Shown: one piece after another, positions 11,201 to 24,719 of the stretch
Numbering within the stretch: position 1 is the stretch's first letter
Layout: the number at the start of each line of letters is the position of its first letter
From: Eutypa lata
Taxonomy: Eukaryota; Ascomycota; Sordariomycetes; Xylariales; Diatrypaceae
Reading direction: 5' to 3'
Assembly: GCA_022661535.1 (NCBI GenBank)
Contig: JAKULF010000003.1
Span: forward strand, 2,914,001-2,978,000
DNA: 64,000 nucleotides
Notes under the pieces: generated by a model
Told to the model about the DNA's origin: nothing
The model's database searches: none
The model's input: the letters and a program-made list of their open reading frames with translations, nothing else
Made by a program: the position numbers and the translations under genes

Positions 11201-13972
11201 CAGGGGTCATGTTGGGAGAAGTGTGACCACCATGAAGATCTAACGAGGTGCTCCGCGATGATGTGATAGAGGCCGACCGGGCGAATGGTCCGGTCTTGAG
11301 CAAATCTGGAGTTGGATCTAAAGTCCCGCCATCTAAGGCCCGCTTCTGTCGACCTATTAGACCCATTCGTGATAGACCAAAATCTGTCAGCTTGAGATGG
11401 CCTTTAGAATCGATCAGTAAATTATCTGGCTTCAGATCACGATGAATAATGCCCCTGTCGTGCAAGTGCTCGACACCAAGGACAACCTCTCCGAGGTACT
11501 TCTTAGCCCATTCTTCAGGGAGCCCCCCGAGAACTTTAACCAGAGAAGCACAATCTCCTCCATTGAGGTATTCCATGACTAGATATAGGTAGTCTTTGCT
11601 CGAGAACGTCCAATAAAGCTTGGCCACAAAATCGCTTTCCCCCTGCCACATCATAATGGCCCTTTCAGCCTTGACATTGGTGACCTGGTTTTTTGCTACC
11701 ATATCCGCCTTTTTCAAGACTTTAATAGCAAAATACTCCCCTGTAGATTTCTTTTTTGACAGATAGACACTTCCAAAGGCGCCTTTGCTGATGGGTTTGA
11801 TAATTTCGAAGTCCTTGATTGAAGGCGGAACCGCACGGGCTTGGGGAGGAGGGTTGGCAGCATGAAGGCGGGGCGATGGCGGGGGCCGATTTGGAAATTC
11901 CGACATAGCTGCAGACGATTGTCGTCGGTGGTGAAGAATGGGCACGGGTGAACTGAATTCACTGTGAGGAAGCATAGGCGAAGCTTCTGGAGAGACGATA
12001 CCTTCCGCAGGATACTGATAATTACGAGACTTGATCCGTAGAGGGGACGAGGGTTGAGTTCCTCGGGACGGCGATTCCTGTCGGTGAGGAGACGAAGTAC
12101 CAGTCAGTATAAGGCTACGCCGCTGGTGTTGTCGAGAACTAGTGCCACGTCGTAGACCAACTTCGGACATGGGTGAATCGGTTCTCGGAACGCGACGAGA
12201 AGCCAACGAAGATGACCTCACACTACCATCACTATCGCCAGTATCACTTTCTAGAAGTGCAGAATCCCGGCGCGTATCCCTGTTTTGCGCTGCAATATTC
12301 AAAGCCCCACGGTGAGATTTCGGTGTAGGGCATTCTCCGGGGCTGCTTGATCTCGTGGATTCGAGGGTAGAAGACGAACACCGAGGATCACTCACTTCTC
12401 CCAACTCTACTTTTCTCAAGGCAAGAGCTAAGGATGAAGGTGTGTCAAGCGGATCAGTCAAAGTAGCATCGTCTGAAGCAGCTTGAGCCGTGTCCGAGTC
12501 CTCCACATCTACGTCTTCCTCATCCTCAGTCGAGTCACTCATACGCCCAGCGGCAAGCCGAGCCGCTTTACGCATTGCTTCATCAATGCAGTCTTGGACA
12601 ATGACAGAAAACTCGATTCGTATTCTTTCTGCATACTCGATGATTTTTCGGTGACGAAACACGGCCTCAACTTTTTCCTTGGAGACTCGTTCAGTGTCTG
12701 CGCATAACACCGCCAAGCCTTGTTCTTGGTCAAGCGTGTTTGTGCTAGGAGATTGCCACTGGAGGACTTGAGATATTCGAGACTCGGACTGTGGCGACTG
12801 AGTGCGGAATTCGCCCGTATTTTGAGATGAAGATTCCTTAATGGCAGGGGTACTGACTTCTATAGCTGTATCGCAGAGATCTAGTAGAAGCTCCACGATA
12901 CGGGCTTGTGGACGTCGTATGGCAAATGATCGAGAGCGAGTATGGTTAAATCCACTGGACCGATCCCTTGACGAGGGCGCTGGGGACGCAGCGCCAGGGG
13001 AGGAATTGCTCGAGGTAGGTCCTATGGACAGTCCTTTGTATTCAGCCACCGGCAATGCGCCAGTAAGGTCACCAGAGAGGGGGCGACTCTTTCGTGCTTC
13101 GAGCGCATCGAGAACTTTGACGATTGCGTGTCGGTGTTCAGTAAGGTTCTCCTGTGCCATCTGCACATCCATCTCAGCACGGTGTTCCTGGAGACATAGC
13201 TCGGTATGCTTTTCAAACCACCAGGGTGGGATCTGACGCTCGCATATACGGCAGAGGACTGGTAAGGGAGGCGGTTGGCTTGCCGGGTCTTCGTTTCCCG
13301 ATTCAGCTAACTGGGTGAGATAGCTAGCGAGCACTTCGGCACCGGATCCAAGGGAATCGACGATAAGAGGAGGAAGATCAATCTTGATTTCACGAGGAGC
13401 GGCCCAGGGTCTTATCATCCACATAGTCTACAGCAATGGTCAGTATTTGGTACTCTAGAGCAATGTGGACTTTCTTTCTTTCTTACATGACTTTCACCGC
13501 CAGTAGTACGATCGTATACCATAATCCCCTGTGCCTCCAATTCAACCGTAGGAGGGTCCGTCTCAGCCAGCTCAGGCTCCTTGACATAGTCTAGGGGAAG
13601 CAACTTTGACAAGGGGCCTAAGTATACAGTGAAGCGGAAGAACTGGCTATGTGAATCATCTTTCTTCATTGAGTCGATCGTCTCAGCAAAGATGGTTTTG
13701 TCCTCGCCGACGATTAGATCAGCAATGGATGTACCTTGAACAGTGTCTGGCTGGCTTCCAATAACATCGACCCATGATGGGCTGACCCATCTAATCAACC
13801 CATCGAGACTAAGGTCAACAATGACGTTCAATGTCTGTTCGGCAGCCTCGCGTAGTTCCTCACGCTCTTCCCTTATATCTTCGCTCAGCGATCGTTCCAT
13901 AGCACTACCGGCAGCTTGGGCTCGAAGCGAGCTTAAGGCCGGCGGGGCTAGTCGATTCGGGTCGCGTTCCAT
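8235..13972 (-). CDS. RIM15: RIM15-like PAS/zinc-finger/AGC kinase with degenerate receiver domain
   Basis: Large nutrient- and stress-signalling Ser/Thr kinase that in yeast acts downstream of PKA/TORC1 to drive quiescence. Exons 13972-13487 and 13427-8235 with a 59-nt intron give 1892 residues. The ATG at 13972 (MERDPNRLAPP) is chosen because an in-frame stop precedes the GTG further upstream. Order of domains: PAS about 44-160; C2HC finger with C221, C224, H236, C240; kinase from F702 (GAFGSVYL glycine loop, HRD 824-826, DFG at 844); a roughly 160-residue low-complexity insertion before FVGTPDYLAPE (F1016), the hallmark of RIM15/cek1/ppk18 kinases; AGC-type tail to about 1165; response-regulator receiver about 1497-1615. 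The receiver keeps an acidic pair (E1502, D1503) and K1596, but Glu1547 sits where the phospho-acceptor Asp would be. Long Ser/Pro-rich linkers carry many potential phosphosites. Confidence 0.95.
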
Positions 13973-16900
13973 CTTGGGCGAGAAACAGCAAACTCGACAC
14001 GACACTCAATGGGCGATGTGTGAGCATGGAGAGTGAGGCTCAAGACGGGAGCGGAAAGAGGTTTTTCGAGGGAGTACAAACGCGTCTATTCAGACGGAGG
14101 AAGGGCCAAATAAGCAGATGTTGCGTTAAGCGGGATTTCGGTTCTTAGTTTTCGCGGATAGGGTCGATGGACCGTATGCAAAGCCAGGTTGTCTGGCCGA
14201 AAGCCAGAGTTAGTAGCTTGCAAGAACCCGAGACATGACTAGATTCGACTTGTGTCCAATTAGTGTCAACTCGACGACAACGATGACGACGAGGATGGCG
14301 GCGGCGGGACTACGACAGCTTCTTCGTTTGGCGTCGGAAAGACAGGATGGCAGGCTTCTGGAGCCCGCATAGACAAAAGTTATCACGGCTCGAGAAATAG
14401 AAGTAGTTGGAGGCGGGGAACGCTGCCGATCTCTATTTGTTGACAAAGAACTTTCAGCTTGAATTGTAGTAATAAATAAGAAAACGACAAGAAGACTGGA
14501 TTCGGTTCCATTCAGAGAATAGAAGAATAGACAAGGCGGTCAGTGAACCAGTCAGAGTGACAATGGTTTGCAAAGAACGATTGCCGAATATTCTTCCCCA
14601 ACTAACTAATGATGGCTTATCGTCGAAGGCGTCGAGGGCATTAAGAGCATCCGTCAATCAATTTGGTGGAAAAGGATAAATGAGCGACGTAGTATTGGAG
14701 GTGGTCTGCCTGGTCTGCGCTGTGAGTGGTGCAGATGGTATCCGTAGCAGTAGCGCCCTCCTAGCTCTAGCTACCTACTAGCCAGACTTTTAGGTAATCC
14801 TACAGCAAGCACTCAAAAAACACTATAAATTGTCTGAAGTTAGAGTACGAAACAAGAAGAATAAGATATATAACAATATGGCAGGTTTCAAGTTGGTTAG
14901 ATAGGCTTGTAGTATCAACTACCTAGCCTAATTTTCTGTCTCCCAGTTCTTCCAGCTTTATCAGCAGCCCTCTAGTCTACCTACTTCATATCTACATGGA
15001 ACCTACCCACAACAACAACGCGTTCACAATAGAAACGTCTGACCACGATGACACAGGCCAAGTATATTCGTACACTCGTCCACTAAATTTACTTCTACAT
15101 AGGTAGTACTACTACATACTATTCGGGAGAATATCTAGTTATTCATAATTTGTATGTGAGGTTTGTTATCTATATTGTCCTTTAACTACAACATATTGTG
15201 GCATTAAAAGATGTAGGTATTTACTCACGTAAGATATAAATATGTAGGTCAGCTGCTTTTGTAAGTATATGTGTGTAATGTTTCTTGAGCTCTAGTATGT
15301 CCAGTATGTCTTAGGTAGACTCAACTGATTGGTTGGAGTTTAGTGCCTACAGGAATGCAGACATATAAATACGTACGTACATGCGTATCATAATCTGTAT
15401 AGTTAAACCGTTCGCAATATCTAACCTGCTAACTAACGTAGTCAAAATATTTACCGAATAAATAAAAACCGGTGTTTACCTAATTCCGAGTCAAGCGGGG
15501 TATCAAATTAGCGGCTTGAGGTCAGTCCATAAATACCTATTCAACTCTCTCATCTAGGTACCTACATACATACGTAGGTACTAGGTACGGATGAATATAT
15601 TAGGATCAGGATAGTAGGGAAATATGATTGATAAACTGTTTAGAGCTCTAATTGTTACTTAACTAACCACCTAGGTACTTTACTTACCTACCTACATAAT
15701 GATACTTTATTGTGATTCATAATCTAGTTAACTAAATAGTTACAAAATATATTTTTACATGATGAAAATCCAGAACAGCGTCCTCTGTCGTTGCGTACAT
15801 AGGTTGGCTCACGCTAAGCTACCTATGAAGTAGGCTAAGTACATACCTGGAAATATTTGTTCAGGTTCAAATCATTAGCAGCCATGCAAAGTTAAGTTTC
15901 CATCCGTTAAATGGTTGCCGTTGCTCCTGATATCAAGTGAGAGTTAGTTATAGCCTCAGCGTACATGCATACCCCTCCACTCTCCCTTGCTTACTTTGTC
16001 TTTCAGCTCTCCTTTCCCTGTGCAAGAATCGCTCTTCTTTAGTAAATACCTTAGGTAGGTAAGTAGTAGCCCATTGTTCAATTTTACGGGCGTGTCTGTT
16101 TGATGTCACTGGAACGGGCTGCTTCCGTGCTACGTTGGTGGTGGCACAGTTCGTCTTTCCATCTAGTTGCCTAAGTATGTAGGTAGGTATGTATTAGCAA
16201 CCAGTTTTCTATCTACCCTTGCTATAACTACTTGCATACCACTATGATAGCGCCTTGTCAGCACATCAGTAGCATGTAAAATACGAAAGTCTCCTATTGG
16301 AGTTTGTAAGGACTATTTACTATTAAAAATATTTGAATACTTCTTGACACACACACCTGGTAATGCTCTTAGCGCCCAATAAATATATGTGCTAACAAGA
16401 TACATATAGGTAGTTGTATGACTTTATATCGATATCACTCTTAGACCTTACTATTTCTGTAAAAAAATTGACAGCCCACATACCGACTGACCACATACAT
16501 ATACATCTATGATTCGTGCAAGGTATGTCATTTTATTGTGCCAATTACTAAAGTCCCAAGCAATATTTCTACGAACAGATCTCGCTGCTTTGTTTACCAG
16601 GCGAGTCAGAGCTTAAGTTAGGCACTCGCAAACAAGCATCATATAACTATCCCCTACACCGCAAGAGATCTAGGTAAGTAGGGTTCGCGTGAACCCCTCA
16701 ACTCTACATGACACGATAAACTAAAGGGAAAGTCCATGGCCGGCAGACGTAAACGTTCCTAGATGATGAAAATAGCGTCACCCCTCGCACCACAACAGCA
16801 CCACCATCACAAGACGACGCCCGCCCATCATCTACCAGACTGCTTGGGGTTCTCCAAACTGCTAAGCACCTATTACGAGTGCAACGGCTGCAGCCCCGCC

Positions 16901-19900
16901 AGCCGGCTGCATCAGAGTAATGCAAGCATATGCAGCCTTGACCAATCCCCGTCTCCTCACGTTGCTACCCTGGTCCTAACCTCCTGCAGCTTGGTCAGCG
17001 ACTGACCACTAACCAGCTGCTAGCGACAACAATCACATCGTTTGGAGTGTGTGTCCATGAGTTGACAAAGCCACTCGAAATAGAAATGCGTTCCCTAGAA
17101 AACCCACGGACTTACGGACTTCACTATTCAGACTCAGACTTTCCTATAACACAATCTACATATTAACTAACTAACGGCCAAGTAAACTATCCGATGCGGG
17201 GATCCCATCGGTAGCACTATATTGTAGTTAGACATTAACTATGTAGTTCTTAACTCTTAACGAAGCCAAGTCTTAGCAGTATGACATCTACCAGTCTCCT
17301 TCCAGACAGCTAGTTTACGTGAGGTATGTTAAGTTGCTTAAAACTATCGAAACCATCAACTTAATATGTACGTAACCTACAGACCTAGTACATATTCCTA
17401 GCTATCATATTCCATACATCGTTGACAGACAGGCTTTCTCCCTGTTTCCTATCATGTTATCAAATATATATAATACCCATAACTACATTCAAGTAGATGG
17501 CCTGAAGGTGACATTCCCTGCTCGGTGGCTGATGTCAACAACCCTGCTAGTTTCATCACCATGGTGAGAGTATCTGAAAATGTTCTATATGGTGACAACC
17601 AGGTGAACAGTACTCTCTCACCACGAACACAATGCCCATACAGGAATGTGCGGGTAGACGGCTCCAACACGATCAAGCGCCAATTCTGCACACAGCAAGT
17701 TGGAGACGACAGTCACGTAATGCTTACCGTAGTACCTTATTCTAAGAGATCATCAACTCAGTCGATAAATCCTTATCAATCGTCTCCATAAATATTTTAT
17801 ATTGGAGCTGTCTTATGATTCAACTTCCACACATAGTGCACCTTAACAATGAAACATATCAAGGCTCTAGACGCCGTTTCGAATAAATCAAGGCCAGGGC
17901 TGGCGGGAAGATGGTGGCAACGCTTATGAAATACTTAGGCGACTGGTGTCGAGCGGATCTAGAATTTTAAGTCAACTTATCTCAGATTTCGGGAAACTAG
18001 ACCGGGGTGATCTACAACTTGCTGGGGGGCTCCGGGTGCCGCTAGCCGCTGATCGCTTGACGTTGAAAAGCTTGCTACCTACTTACCTACCTACCTCATA
18101 CCTATCTACACACTACATAGATACCTGCCTGCCGCTGGAATCACGGAGAAAATAACGGCGCCGGATGATACTCGACCCCGTAAATCTAAGCCTTCTAAGG
18201 TTTAGAGCCCGGCGTGTACGCGCGCAGTACGTAAGGGCAACATTCGCCTAGAACCACTCATCGAGGACTAACTAACTTGTCAGTTGGTGCACATCATGAC
18301 CCCCTTATGCCCCCCACGCTACGCCACACGAGGTATTCCCTAGACTGAGGCCCATCTTGACGAGCACGATACCGCATGACTAGCAAGCATTGAACTTGTG
18401 TTACACTGGCAGGTGAAGCTATGTTAAGTCAGGTTTAAATTTCTAGACGAACTTCGAGAATAGGGGGGTATGAGATTCGTTCGAACCTCGGTGGAAAGCT
18501 CAGTAGAAATTCAAGACTTCCTTCAACGGGATAGTATATGAGTACCAATCTGGCGTGACACTAATAAATCCAGTCGTAACTAAAAACCGGTCTCACCTCA
18601 TTACTTATTCGATATCATGAAACCTCCTGACGCCTAGCTGTTCGAACCGAGTTATAGGTTCCTCGTCTTCAGAAGAAGCTGCCCCTTGATATGACCAAGA
18701 GCCATACACCGCGTCGTCGAAAGCTGATCGAATCCGGCATATTCAGCTCGTCGTATAACACGTCGCAATTACTAGTTTGTCGTCATAGGGTACATTGCGC
18801 GGACATTGTAATAACCACGGACCTGTGACGTACAGTCATGGAAGATATAGAAACCACAACATGATGTATCCAAATATTCATGCGTAATTACGTGTGATTA
18901 CTGTGCTCAATCGGCGTCTCTTTGCTGGGGATTACCCTTTCTGCGGCTGATTTTTGTGAATGAAGTAGTTGTGTGGAAGGCACTGGAGTCAGCAAGGCAG
19001 GTGCCTACACATCAGCTATTACCTACTAACCTGGCCGTACAAGACGCAGCCCGGCTGTTCGTTAACCCCTCAAAACATTCTATGTTCGAAAATTCCGCCT
19101 CGTAGTGGCCCAAAACCCCGGCTGCGGAAAGACAGCATAAAGTTGGGTCCTCGGCGGATCATGGATATAATCACTCGGTCTATCTGGTTTCCTTAGAAGC
19201 GATGTGGTGGTTTTTTAAAGTCGGCCCGTCTAATATAATTTCATGTGATATTTTCTCACAATCGAACCTCGAGTTGGCTCTATCAGGCCCCGTTGGCTCA
19301 CTTGAGGGCCACTCGTGTGTATACATGATAGTATACATGTAAGGTAGGTGAGGGTATATCGTGAACGGAATTGAACAGAATGTCTCCAGCAGCGGCAGGA
19401 ACAACCCTGGAGTCAACAGTCAACAGCAATAACAGTAATATGAACACTCTTGTATCTACTTGTGCCGTTCCTTTTACCAACCTAGACATTCCAATGGGTA
19501 TGCCTTGATAGATCTAAGCTAGATAATGAGATAGAGCTTCTGTAGAAAGCAGGAGTGCTACCAGGCCGATTTACTCAACTAAAATCGAGGGAGATACTAG
19601 GTCATCAACTCCAACCCATAGGGGGGCCTCGTTAAAGACAGGAGACCAAGGAACACCACACTTTCACATGAATCGTTTCCATTCTCAACTTCTAGCTGAC
19701 GTCTTGTCGTTGAGTGAGGTATGAGTTGACCCGGGTAGATTACCTAAGGCCTAGACCAACTATTGATTTCAAATGTATTCAGGACAGCATTCCCTCCATA
19801 AGGTCTCGAATAGGCAACTGGTTGTCGTCTACCCTGTGGATAGACGAGATATGCTACTGCATGACATACTGCAGTGCCGTATTCATGAACCACGTTTCTA

Positions 19901-21529
19901 TAACCCACCGGTGGTATTCCTTTTTTAAGTCGAGTCACTTGTAGAGATCGCCTAAGATCCCGCAGTGGGAGGTAGTATGCTATATGGGCAATGCAGTACG
20001 TATGTACGTACGAGGGCACTCAGGGCCGTGGTGGAGCCCAGTGCCACAGTGGCACAAAGTAAGGGTAGATCGAGCGGGCCGGTGCAGATCCCTTCGCGAT
20101 GTCTGGATGCCCGGGCAGTCTAAGTTACATAACAGATGGCCATACCACCCAGCTTACGGCATTTGTGTTGATTACAACCTATATTACCAGATCGATTAGC
20201 GAGGGGGAGCCCTAAGAAACCAGTTAAAGGCGACGACGAATAAGCCAAGTAAAGCACGAAAGGCCTAGCACTACTATGTAGGTATAGGCATTACGTATCT
20301 CGTAGAATGGGGTATATCGACCGATTGCAGCGTTGCAACTGTGTGTTTACAATACAGTAGGAGTTTTGACTCCGCCGAGAGAAGGGAAGTCCCTCGCATG
20401 CGTGGATAATGCATACATAGCTCGGAAGCCTAAAGCACATAAATCTCTTTGATAGCCGTTTTAGTATATGTAGTAACCGTGATCGATCTTCAATGTAAGG
20501 CGTTGAAAAGATCCATGTGAACGCAAATATAAACACGAGGCAAAGTGGTAGATATGCGTAAATAAGCTGAGCTTACTTACATAGGTTATGTATGTAGATC
20601 CGCTCGGCCCGCGAAAGGATAATCACTATACCTATTAGCTCGTAGCGTGAGTTCAGCTTTTGCCAAATTGTGGCTTAACTCAGTGTTGCACTCTGGGGTC
20701 GTTCGTAATACGGGTCGCCGTTTGTTCCTGGGTGATAATAGCTAAAAGGCACTTACTACATTATAGGTAAGTGGCTGAGAAAGTAAGCTCGTCCTCCTTC
20801 CTATTTCTCAAACTGTTCTTTATCTAAGAGCCCTAGACCCGCGTCACATTCATGACTTCGTTGGCTCTCTGCAACCCCACGCCGCTGCAGCATACCACCA
20901 CTTTTCTACGCAACCACGAGAGGGTAACACCATAGCTACCTACATCTCATACTCTGAGAATCAAGGATCTGTCTTCTTTGCCTCGTGGCCAGTGCACCTA
21001 GATACTGTTTCTGGTTCATCCGGCTCGGGGTCCCTCCTACTAGGCAACTTTTCCAATTGGTTAGGTACCAAGTCCTCAAACCCTCGCCTTGCGCCGGCTC
21101 TTCTTTTGCATTCCGCTGGTCGAGGCGTGAGCATTATCTTGTAAGAAACTTCAAGGGAAGGAAATCCCAACCTTCCCCAGCATATAGATCTAACCGTGCA
21201 GTGGAGACTACAAGTGAAAGAAGCTTTTTTGGTGATTGCCCACTGCACGCCATCGGTGCCAAGAGTTAAACCTCCATTACCGGAGTAGTTGTCATTTCTT
21301 GTCTAGCCGTGAATACCTAAGTATTTTGATTTGGAATACGAACGCAAGGGTTGCTTCAGCGCAGATCTTGCAGACTTATATGAGAGTATGCCATCCCAAC
21401 AACAATCATGTCACTGCCGGTAGCTTGCATATTTGAAGCTATCATATTGCCCCCCTTTGCTCCTTGGCTTATTCCCTTTGCTCCCATATCAAAACAACTC
21501 GTCAAGAAGAAAAGAAGCTGATTTTCACA
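13973..21529. other. Gene-poor 7.5-kb intergenic region
   Basis: The first about 700 bases should contain the promoter and leader of the RIM15-like gene. From about 14.7 kb the DNA turns AT-leaning and is sprinkled with TACCTACC/GGTAGGTA and CATACATAC motifs (for example 15555-15590, 15670-15695, 16050-16070, 16175-16195, 18078-18118). Open frames here are short, lack domain-like composition and overlap on both strands. I found no recognisable protein, tRNA, 5S rRNA or intact transposon. Confidence 0.6.
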
Positions 21530-23127
21530 ATGGCCGACGCAACTAACCATGGGCTAGCTTTCGCCTATCCTTCGCCACCGACACACTACTCTCTGTCTGA
21601 TATCAATCTATCACTGGGTTCTCTGTACGATTATTCCCCCATGTCGGCTTCACCAACATCGCCAAACCCTGAAGGCAGTGGCAGCCAGGAAAAGGGCCCT
21701 CTGTCGTCCCTGAACCTTAGTTTCCTCAAGGCTCTGAATGACAAGAAATCTACTAGAGATGGCAATCCGCCGAAACGCCGCGGGCCGAAGCCAGACAGCA
21801 AACCGGCATTAACCCGCCGTCAGGAGTTGAACCGTCAGGCTCAGAGGTATGGTTATAGCCATCCGTCCCTTGACATGGACTAGCAAATTCTAATCTGTTA
21901 TTGTAGGACTCATCGTGAGCGGAAAGAGTTATACATCAAAGCTCTTGAGGATGAAGTGTTGCGTCTAAAGGAGATATATAGTAATGTCGCACAGGACAAG
22001 GAGAAGCTCGCCGAGGAGAACAGGCAACTCAAAACTCTCCTTCATCAAAACAACGTCCCGCCAGGCTCGGCGGGCGGTGGCCTAGATGACCTAGGCAGCG
22101 ATCCTAGTTTTGGGTACGCCTCGAGCAGTATCTCCGGCGCTCATGCTCCTGGCTCCAGCCATCCCTTCACACCACCATTGACTACCATATCCTCTGTACC
22201 ATCATTGTCCAACCCTTCTCACCTCATGGGAGGCAATGCGCACCTTCATGGTACAACTTCACAGCAGATGGCGCCGGTCCGTGTAGATTACGATCAGGCT
22301 GGGATAGATTTCGTGTTAACGTACGATGACCCCGATGACCCCTCGAAGGCATACATGTCACCCCCTCACTTCTGAAGGACAAGCTATCACATCAAGCATT
22401 GCGGGTCAACTACGAATTTGTGTAGGAGTTTGTCTAGCTAATTTACACTGGATCGGTCGTTATGTAGGCTCGAGAATCCATGCATGCTTCATTTACCCTG
22501 GTTACTGGATAGAACAAACGGGGGAGGTGGCGAGCCCTGTGGACATGCTTTGATGGCATCTTGCCCGCCTGAGCCCTTCTCAAATCTACCTAATAAGGAC
22601 GTTCCGTTCGGAGATGCACACACCAAGCCAGCACATGGGCCAACATGGGAATTATCCAAGGGCGACCTTGCTACTCTGCTCGACTTGAGTAAGAGACTGG
22701 ATCTTGACGGGGAGATTACGCCTGTCGTAAGTAAAAACCCGGCTCCCGCATGCCCGCTTCACAAACACCATCGCTTGCAAGAAGTGGGATCCTGAATTCA
22801 CACGTGCCATTTCCTTCAAGACACGTCTTCAGACAACTTGTTAGTCTCCATCAGCGAATGCTAACTCATCGATTTATAGATGGCCTGGGGCAAGGTCTTG
22901 GATCATCCAAGACTTGGAGAATTAGACTCGGAAGACTTCGCCAAACTACTTGATGAACTGAAGGATAAAGTCCGATGCTATGGGTACGAACTAGGATACC
23001 TACTTACGTAAAAAGAACTCAAGATAGCTAACTGGCTCTTAGGTTTGGCGCTGTGATGGAGGAGTTCGAAGTACGCGATGCTCTCAATGCTGTTTTCTCT
23101 GCCAAACCAGAGATAAGCGCGACATAA
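21530..23127 (+). CDS. Fungal bZIP transcription factor (AP-1-like basic region)
   Basis: Nuclear DNA-binding regulator. Five exons, all GT-AG and in frame: 21530-21846, 21907-22320, 22468-22726, 22880-22983, 23043-23127, giving 392 residues. The first part is Ser/Pro-rich, then a nuclear-type PPKRRGPKP (80-88), the basic region RRQELNRQAQRTHRERKE (about 96-113, N-R-x-A-Q-R pattern of Yap/AP-1-like factors) and a leucine zipper to about 145. The C-terminal half carries a conserved fungal module: LENPCMLHL, a PCGHALMASCPP motif, WELSKGDLATLLDLS, then MAWGKVLDHPRL and FGAVMEEFEVRDAL. Stopping at the TGA near 22375 would lose this module; splicing at 22321/22467 restores it. The gene stands alone, with 7.5 kb and 10 kb of gene-poor DNA on its two sides. 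Target genes are unknown. Confidence 0.9.
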
Positions 23128-23742
23128 ATAGCGCGAGGATGATTGTTTATACACGAAAGTGATGGGATAGTAAGCTCGCAGGTATTTTTTATAGTTATAA
23201 TTGTTTCTTGCATAGCGTCACGGGTTCTAGGGGCAGGTACTGGGTCTACTATGGTCGGCTGGGACATTCGTTTAGATATGGATCTCACGGGAATACAACG
23301 ATATACCTTTTTTTTAATAGAATAGGCGTCTCTATAATTGATATAAATCTATATTATCTATAACCCCATACGAAAAAGAAAATATATAGTCGGTTACTCT
23401 AGTATAGTTATTGTGGCTATCTTGGAGTAAGTGTCATTGAAAGCATCCTCGCAGATTTCGTGGCTAGCTTCGCAACGAGGTTCCAACGCCGCTAAATCCT
23501 AGTATCGGTTATTTTTAATATGAGCTAAATAGGTCAATTATACTCGAGAGTATAGCTTCTTTGTCTCACTTATAGGGTGATTATAGAAGATGGTTAGGAG
23601 AGTCGCCTCGAGAGAACGGCATCGGAGAATGAAGATATGGTGTTGACGGACACAGGATACCCTCCTCGCGTCAAGAGCTTACCTCGTCGTATTTCCGGGC
23701 TCCTAGGCTTAGTAGAATGAATATAAACTACAGTTTTATAGA

Positions 23743-23785
23743 AAACCTGAAGTTATAGTATAGAATCATACTATAACTGAGGTTT
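23743..23785. repeat. Long imperfect hairpin (perfect 11-bp core)
   Basis: AGTTATAGTAT at 23751-23761 is the exact reverse complement of 23768-23778 around a 6-base loop. Outside it, AAACCT (23743-23748) pairs with AGGTTT (23780-23785) across a small bulge, giving about 17 base pairs. Confidence 0.75.
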
Positions 23786-23790
23786 GTTCT

Positions 23791-23837
23791 GTCGTCAAAA
23801 GGGGGTTCTAGAGGGCTCTCTCAAACCCCCAACGACC
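23791..23837. repeat. Second adjacent GC-richer hairpin
   Basis: GGGGGTT (23801-23807) pairs with AACCCCC (23824-23830) and the flanking GTCGT (23791-23795) pairs with ACGAC (23832-23836). Inner TAGAG and CTCT partly extend the stem. It begins 6 bases after the previous hairpin. Confidence 0.7.
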
Positions 23838-24704
23838 TAGAGGAGACTTGCCAACTCCGCGCTCAATTGTTATTCTATCATTTACGCCGGGAAGTAAGTA
23901 CAAACCGTGGCAATTTCATTCAATACTAGTTGGATTCATAAAACTCGCTGTTTGGTACTAAGTATAACTCGAGATACCCCGTGGTATAGAGAGTTGAAGT
24001 TCTCTCGTCTGTAAGCCGAAGCAGGAATGAGATCATCAGATGCCCGTGATGGCACAACATTGATCAATTGCAACCTAACCAGACAATTTAATTTTCAATC
24101 AGATGGAAAGCGCTTTCAGGAGGTCCCCGAATTCCCCGAGTATCTGCCTATTCGAGCTTGTCAACCCGAGGCTAGTCTGTATCACAGGATTAAACGAGTC
24201 GTTGCCACCCTTTACCATCAAAACAACACTCTCGGTAATCGTGCTTTAAATATCCCTAGCCTTGTAGTGGTTCCAGAAAATTTAGATAGCTACGAGCCCA
24301 CATACGTTCAAATAAGGTGTCTATTCAGTTGGGCTTCGGTGACGAGAGAGACAAACTATCTTTAGTCATCCCTAAACGCCCTCTAGTTGAAGCTATTCAT
24401 TCTACCTGCCAAACCCCTATTTTCTTTTCCGCACCGACGCCGTCTTTGCTACTTCTGCTACATGTTTATTCCTCTAAAACCATATGCCTGAAGGCAGCGC
24501 GCTCTACATAGTACCAAAATACTGCAATATTTCCTAACATTATAGATGCGAGTCGTACAATGTCGCCTTATTAGGCAAAAAGACTCAACAGGTGGTTAAG
24601 GAGGATGAGTGATTCGCTAGCTCGGTCATGCCCACAGCATACTATGCAAGTTGCTGCTTCTTCGCACACTTTTGTTCCGTGAAGGCATGACCCTATTAGT
24701 CGAG

Positions 24705-24719
24705 CCCCCCCCCCCCCCC
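24705..24719. repeat. C15 homopolymer run
   Basis: Fifteen consecutive C bases in the gene desert. Run length is prone to sequencing or polymerase error. Confidence 0.9.

Noticed and set aside
13973..14005. Extension of the RIM15-like protein to a start 33 bases upstream
   Set aside because: The upstream codon is GTG, preceded directly by an in-frame TGA; the ATG at 13972 gives the natural start MERDPNRL.
14210..14446. Upstream open frame in the RIM15 leader
   Set aside because: Its first codon is TTG, not ATG, so there is no support for a translated uORF.
18470..18660. tRNA-like GTTCGAACC strings
   Set aside because: No matching A box, acceptor stem or anticodon arm could be folded around either copy.
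22321..22375. bZIP protein ending at the TGA after SPPHF
   Set aside because: A GT-AG intron at 22321-22467 restores the conserved LENPCM and HALMASCPP module and two further exons; the read-through tail has no family similarity.
24027..24365. 112-codon plus-strand frame in the desert
   Set aside because: Composition is not clearly coding, no recognisable motif, and no flanking exons could be joined.
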